A stretch of DNA of 9,800 nt, taken from contig CALBME010000037.1 of NCBI GenBank assembly GCA_937896295.1, positions 1 to 9,800 on the forward strand. Reading direction: 5' to 3'. Position 1 is the first letter of the stretch. Every line of letters starts with the position of its first letter. Below, piece by piece: positions 6,460 to 9,800 of this stretch. The translations under genes and the position numbers were made by a program. This DNA is from an uncultured Micavibrio sp. GTDB lineage: Bacteria > Pseudomonadota > Alphaproteobacteria > Micavibrionales > UBA1664. The notes beneath the pieces are model-generated. The model saw only the letters and a list, made by a program, of their open reading frames with translations, ran no database searches and had not been told where the DNA came from.

Positions 6460-7593
6460 TCATCCTTGGCGTTCAAGGAAGCTGCGGAAGCGCAGCGTGC
6501 TGTAGATAAAAAACATCAGGCCCACGACGGTGACCATCACCATTTCGGGCCAGACGATAGAAAAGCCGGCGTCACGGAACAAAATCGCCTGCGCCAGTTT
6601 GATGTAATTGGTGGACGGGACGACGCTCATGATTTTTTGCAGGATCTCCGGCATGCTCTCAAGGGGCGTAAAGCCGCCGGAGAGAAGGTTCATCGGCAAA
6701 ACGATGAGGATGAAGAGCAGCCCCATTTGCGGCATGGAGCGCGAAATCGTTCCTAAAAACAATCCGAGTCCTGTGGTAAAAAATAGATAAAGGGTTGTCG
6801 CAATCAGGAACAGGGTGATGGATCCGTCGATCTCTACCCCGATCCACAGCCGGATGGTCAGCTGGATGCACAGCAAGGTGGCCAGCAAAATGACGATGCC
6901 GTTGGCAATGACTTTGGACAACACAATTTCAAGTGCACTGATTGGCATAACAAGAAGATGTTCGATTGTGCCGCGCTCGCGCTCGCGGATGAGTGCGGCG
7001 CCGGTCAAGAGGATGGCCAGCATCGTGATGTTCTGGATCATGCCGGTAATGGATGCGAACCAAGCGGTATTTCGTCCTTGATTGAAAGAATAGCGCACGA
7101 TGATGTTGACGGGTAATTGCGCCCCGTCTTGCATGTTGAAATAGCGCACCAGCTCCTGCTGAATGATCGTTTGAATATATCCGGCCCCGATCTGGGCCTG
7201 CCCTATGATGGTGGCGTCGATGAGGAGCTGGGCCGTGACCTGTTTTCCGGCGCGCAGATCCGCCTCCATGCGCGTGGGGAAATGCAGGACAAAACTATAT
7301 TTCGCCGATTCCATCCCTTCATCCGCCTCGGTTTGCGTAATCGTATCCACCGTCCCGAAATATGGCGGCAGCAGGGAATCCGTCAGGCGCAGGGACAGCG
7401 GGGAGCGGTCTTCATCGATAATGCCGATCGAGGCTCTTTTCAAATCGGTCGAGATGCCGGTGGCTTGAGAATAGAGCGAAAATGAAAAAGCGAAGACGAT
7501 GAAAAAAATCATCACGGTATCATGCAAAAGCGATTGCCATTCCTTGCGGCACAGATGCGCGATGTTCGAGACGGACGGGAATTCTATGCTCAT
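6460..7593 (-). CDS. yhhJ: ABC-2 type permease (YhhJ family)
   Basis: Inner-membrane permease of 377 residues, partner of the RbbA ATPase/permease in a presumed export system; the substrate is unknown. It has the ABC-2 layout: one TM helix at about 27-43, a large periplasmic domain (about 45-180), and five further helices at about 182-201, 226-246, 257-280, 290-306 and 351-367. Signature stretches are NITMLAILLTGAALIRERE (188-206), GTIEHLLVMPI (208-218), and LSGGFTPLESMP (304-315), all close to E. coli YhhJ as I recall it. The start at 7593 is one base after the rbbA stop and has a strong CAGGAG site. An open frame extends 34 codons further upstream but inside rbbA and with no family match, so I exclude it. 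The tight junction implies stoichiometric production with RbbA. Confidence 0.92.
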   Translation of the reverse strand: MSIEFPSVSNIAHLCRKEWQSLLHDTVMIFFIVFAFSFSLYSQATGISTDLKRASIGIIDEDRSPLSLRLTDSLLPPYFGTVDTITQTEADEGMESAKYSFVLHFPTRMEADLRAGKQVTAQLLIDATIIGQAQIGAGYIQTIIQQELVRYFNMQDGAQLPVNIIVRYSFNQGRNTAWFASITGMIQNITMLAILLTGAALIRERERGTIEHLLVMPISALEIVLSKVIANGIVILLATLLCIQLTIRLWIGVEIDGSITLFLIATTLYLFFTTGLGLFLGTISRSMPQMGLLFILIVLPMNLLSGGFTPLESMPEILQKIMSVVPSTNYIKLAQAILFRDAGFSIVWPEMVMVTVVGLMFFIYSTLRFRSFLERQG

Positions 7594-7594
7594 C

Positions 7595-9800
7595 CTATGG
7601 CTCCTGTTTCTTGAGAAGCAGGACGTTGAACAGCAAAAGTGCCGGTATGAACAAGAACAGCGAGAACAGGAAGGGCTGCAGCGAGAAAAGATCAAGCCCT
7701 TTGGTGAAGGCGCCGATGCTGACTTTCAGGAAATAGGTTGTGGGATAGAACGTGCCGATCCAGTGCGCCGCCCCTTCCAGCGTCGAGACGGGTTGCAAAA
7801 GGCCTGAAAACTGCGCCGCCGGAATCATGGTCGCGATGGCGACTCCGAACAGGGCCGCAACTTGTGACTTTGTAAAAGAGGAAATGAGCAGGCCCAGTCC
7901 CGTTGTTGCCGAAACATATAAAAGCGCGCCGAGGATCAGGCCGATAACGCTGCCCTTGATCGGAACGTGGAACAGAAGCAGCGCCATGAGCAGAACGATC
8001 AGGAAGCTGACCATCGCGAACAGGATATAGGGAATCTGTTTGCCCAGGATGAATTCCAGCCGCGTCACCGGCGTGACATACATGTTGGCGATCGACCCCA
8101 TCTCCTTTTCGCGCACGACGGACAGGGCGGACAGGATCGCCGGAATGAAAACCAGAAGAAGGCCGATGACGGCGGGCACCATGGCGTTGATGCTTTCAAA
8201 GGATTGATTGTAGAGATAGCGCATCTCAAGCGTGAGCGGGACGGACGGTATCAAGCCGCGATCTTGCAGGAAACGCATGTGAATCCCTTGAAGATAGCCG
8301 CCAATCGTTTCGGCGCGAAAAGGCATGGAGCCATCAATCCATGCGGCGATGTCCGTGTTTGCGCCGCGATGCAGATCCTTGCCGAAATCGGGCGGGATTT
8401 GCAGGGCCATGGAGATGGAGCCGCTTTGCAGGCGGTAGTTAAGGTCTTCATCGCTGCTGATCGGCGGCTGGGTGACGAAATAGGGCGAACCTTCCAGTTC
8501 CTGAAGATAGGCGCGGCTGTCGGCTGTCCGGTCAAGATCCAGCGCAGCGTAACGCAATGAATCAACATCCATCGTAATGCCGTAACCGAACACCAGCATC
8601 AGCAAGGATGTGCCGAGCGTGGCCACGCTGAGACGGATCGGGTCGCGCATCATCTCCATGATTTCACGTTGCGCGTAGGCTATCATGCGCCGCACGGAAA
8701 AAAGGGAGGAGAAAAATCCCTGTTTCCCTGTGGTCTCTCCCGCCGCTTTCGCGATGGAAAAAGTTTCGTCTTTTTCGCCGGTTTTTTCTGCGCCGCTTTC
8801 CTGCACCGCGTCTTCCAGATAGGACACGAAAGCGTCATCGAGCGTATCGGCCCCCTTCTGGCGGCGTAAATCGTCAGGGATGCCGGTAATCAGGACTTTC
8901 CCCGCATGCATCAGGGAAATGCGGTCGCATCGCTGCGCCTCGTTCATGAAATGGGTGGAGATGAAAATCGTGACCTCGTCCTTGCGGGAAAGCTCGATCA
9001 GCAGCGCCCAGAAATTATCGCGGGCCACCGGATCGACGCCTGAAGTCGGCTCGTCAAGGATCAATATTTCCGGTTCGTGGATCACGGCGACGGCGAGGGA
9101 AAGCCGCTGGCGCACGCCGAGCGGCAAGTCGCCCGAAGAGGCGTCCTTGTATCTGGAAAGATCGAAACGGTCATAGAGCCACGCGATCCGCTTGTCTGCC
9201 GTATCTCTGGGAAGCTGAAACAGCCGGGCGTGGAGCTGCATGTTCTGGCCCACGGTAAGCTCGCCGTAAAGCGAAAAATTCTGCGACATATAGCCGATAC
9301 GCTTGCGGTTTGCCATGTCGCCGGGAACAAGGGCCTCACCGAACAGGGAAGATTCGCCCTCGCTGACGGGGAGAAGGCCGGTGAGCATTTTCATGGTGGT
9401 GGTCTTGCCGCAGCCGTTGGAGCCGAGGAAGCCGAAGATCTCGCCACGGCGGATGCGGAACGACACCGCGTCGACCGCGACGAAGTCGCCGAAGCGCATG
9501 GTCAGGCCCTTGGCCTCGATGGCGATCTCGCTGTTGTCCTGCAGGGGCTGGATCACTACCTCGCGGTGGCCGCGGCGCTTTTCCTCCGGCAGCAGGGCAA
9601 TGAAGGCCTGCTCCAGGCTGGCGCAGCCGGTGCGCGTGCGCAGCTCGGCCGGGCTGCCTTCGGCCAGTACCCGGCCGGCATCCATCGCCACCAGATGGTC
9701 GAAGCGCTCGGCTTCCTCCATGTAGGCGGTGGCCACCAGCACGCTCATCTGCGGGCGCTGCGCGCGGATACGCGCGATCAGCTCCCAGAACTGGTTGCGC
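7595..9800 (-). CDS. rbbA: RbbA-type fused ABC ATPase/permease, 5' end off window
   Basis: Large ABC exporter subunit joining two ATPase domains to an ABC-2 permease. The frame is open to the right edge, with 17 residues before the first ATG (9748), so about 734 of roughly 910 residues are visible. Numbering from that Met: the tail of ATPase 1 (VATAYMEEAERFD, 5-17); ATPase 2 with Walker A GSNGCGKT (109-116), Q-loop MSQ (154-156), the family's odd signature LPLGVRQRL (208-216) in place of LSGGQ, Walker B ILILDEPTSG (228-237), and H-loop His266; a charged linker (about 315-350); and helices near 373-391, 522-545, 573-595, 600-622, 629-650 and 693-713. E. coli RbbA was named for ribosome association, but the architecture is that of an exporter. 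An adjacent HlyD-like gene is expected off the right edge. Base composition changes sharply inside this gene near 9400. Confidence 0.92.
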   Translation of the reverse strand, partial: RNQFWELIARIRAQRPQMSVLVATAYMEEAERFDHLVAMDAGRVLAEGSPAELRTRTGCASLEQAFIALLPEEKRRGHREVVIQPLQDNSEIAIEAKGLTMRFGDFVAVDAVSFRIRRGEIFGFLGSNGCGKTTTMKMLTGLLPVSEGESSLFGEALVPGDMANRKRIGYMSQNFSLYGELTVGQNMQLHARLFQLPRDTADKRIAWLYDRFDLSRYKDASSGDLPLGVRQRLSLAVAVIHEPEILILDEPTSGVDPVARDNFWALLIELSRKDEVTIFISTHFMNEAQRCDRISLMHAGKVLITGIPDDLRRQKGADTLDDAFVSYLEDAVQESGAEKTGEKDETFSIAKAAGETTGKQGFFSSLFSVRRMIAYAQREIMEMMRDPIRLSVATLGTSLLMLVFGYGITMDVDSLRYAALDLDRTADSRAYLQELEGSPYFVTQPPISSDEDLNYRLQSGSISMALQIPPDFGKDLHRGANTDIAAWIDGSMPFRAETIGGYLQGIHMRFLQDRGLIPSVPLTLEMRYLYNQSFESINAMVPAVIGLLLVFIPAILSALSVVREKEMGSIANMYVTPVTRLEFILGKQIPYILFAMVSFLIVLLMALLLFHVPIKGSVIGLILGALLYVSATTGLGLLISSFTKSQVAALFGVAIATMIPAAQFSGLLQPVSTLEGAAHWIGTFYPTTYFLKVSIGAFTKGLDLFSLQPFLFSLFLFIPALLLFNVLLLKKQEP
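7601..7606 (-). promoter_or_regulatory. Ribosome binding site deciding the yhhJ start
   Basis: CAGGAG, located inside the last codons of rbbA, lies seven bases before ATG 7593. It fixes the yhhJ start and means that yhhJ is read by ribosomes arriving at the rbbA stop. Confidence 0.75.
9400..9800 (-). other. High-GC segment of different codon style inside rbbA
   Basis: Hand counts give 249 G/C in 360 bases for 9421-9780 (69%), against 30 of 60 at 9241-9300 and 31 of 60 at 7621-7680. Codons here nearly all end in G or C (CTG, GCC, ATC, CGC), as in pseudomonads, while codons to the left are mixed. The reading frame is unbroken. The change falls near the conserved Walker A codons, where two rbbA homologues would share the most sequence. 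Confidence 0.65.

Noticed and set aside
6428..6463. PhaB start at ATG 6463 overlapping the yhhJ stop as ATGA
   Set aside because: It is attractive for coupling, but the extra 12 residues do not fit PhaB N-termini and the best ribosome site sits directly before ATG 6427.
7594..7695. 34-codon N-terminal extension of YhhJ
   Set aside because: It lies wholly inside rbbA, is an unlikely Cys/Ser/Arg-rich string, and the strong ribosome site points to ATG 7593, which matches YhhJ family N-termini.
1..9800. CRISPR arrays, tRNA or rRNA genes, insertion sequences, attachment sites
   Set aside because: I saw no regularly spaced repeats, no tRNA-like or rRNA segments, no transposase frame and no terminal inverted repeats. 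Nearly all of the window is coding.

Overview
All eight genes in this window lie on the minus strand, so transcription runs from the right end towards position 1. The proteins (PhaB-type acetoacetyl-CoA reductase, MlaA lipoprotein, type II NADH dehydrogenase, several lipoproteins with clear lipoboxes) point to a Gram-negative proteobacterium. Moderate GC (about 50-55% in the stretches I counted) and the PhaB flavour fit an alphaproteobacterium best, but I cannot place it more closely. The first 15 bases are the end of an Illumina sequencing adapter, so the left end is a raw contig edge and the source is an assembly, perhaps a metagenome.

Right block (9800-5705): the 3' part of rbbA (fused ABC ATPase/permease), then yhhJ (partner ABC-2 permease) and phaB (NADPH-dependent acetoacetyl-CoA reductase). 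RbbA and YhhJ should form an inner-membrane exporter. In E. coli the same pair sits next to the HlyD-like protein YhiI, and that gene would lie beyond the right edge here. The last 400 or so bases (about 9400-9800) are about 69% GC with Pseudomonas-like codon use. They may be a mis-joined piece of another organism's rbbA, or a real recombination.

Spacer (5546-5704): 159 bases with no standard gene. It holds a weak hairpin after phaB, a 47-base imperfect palindrome and a possible 16-codon leader reading frame.

Left block (5545-15): five tightly packed genes, most junctions overlapping by one base or separated by one base. In order they are an outer-membrane-type lipoprotein alpha/beta hydrolase, mlaA, a three-TM protein with an Lnb/DUF4105 domain, a second lipoprotein alpha/beta hydrolase rich in cysteine, and ndh (type II NADH:quinone oxidoreductase, cut off by the adapter). 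Four of the five are predicted to work in the envelope, and three carry a hydrolase or acyltransferase-like nucleophile. This looks like an undescribed phospholipid or lipoprotein acyl-remodelling operon built around MlaA. That function is an inference from the domains and the gene order.
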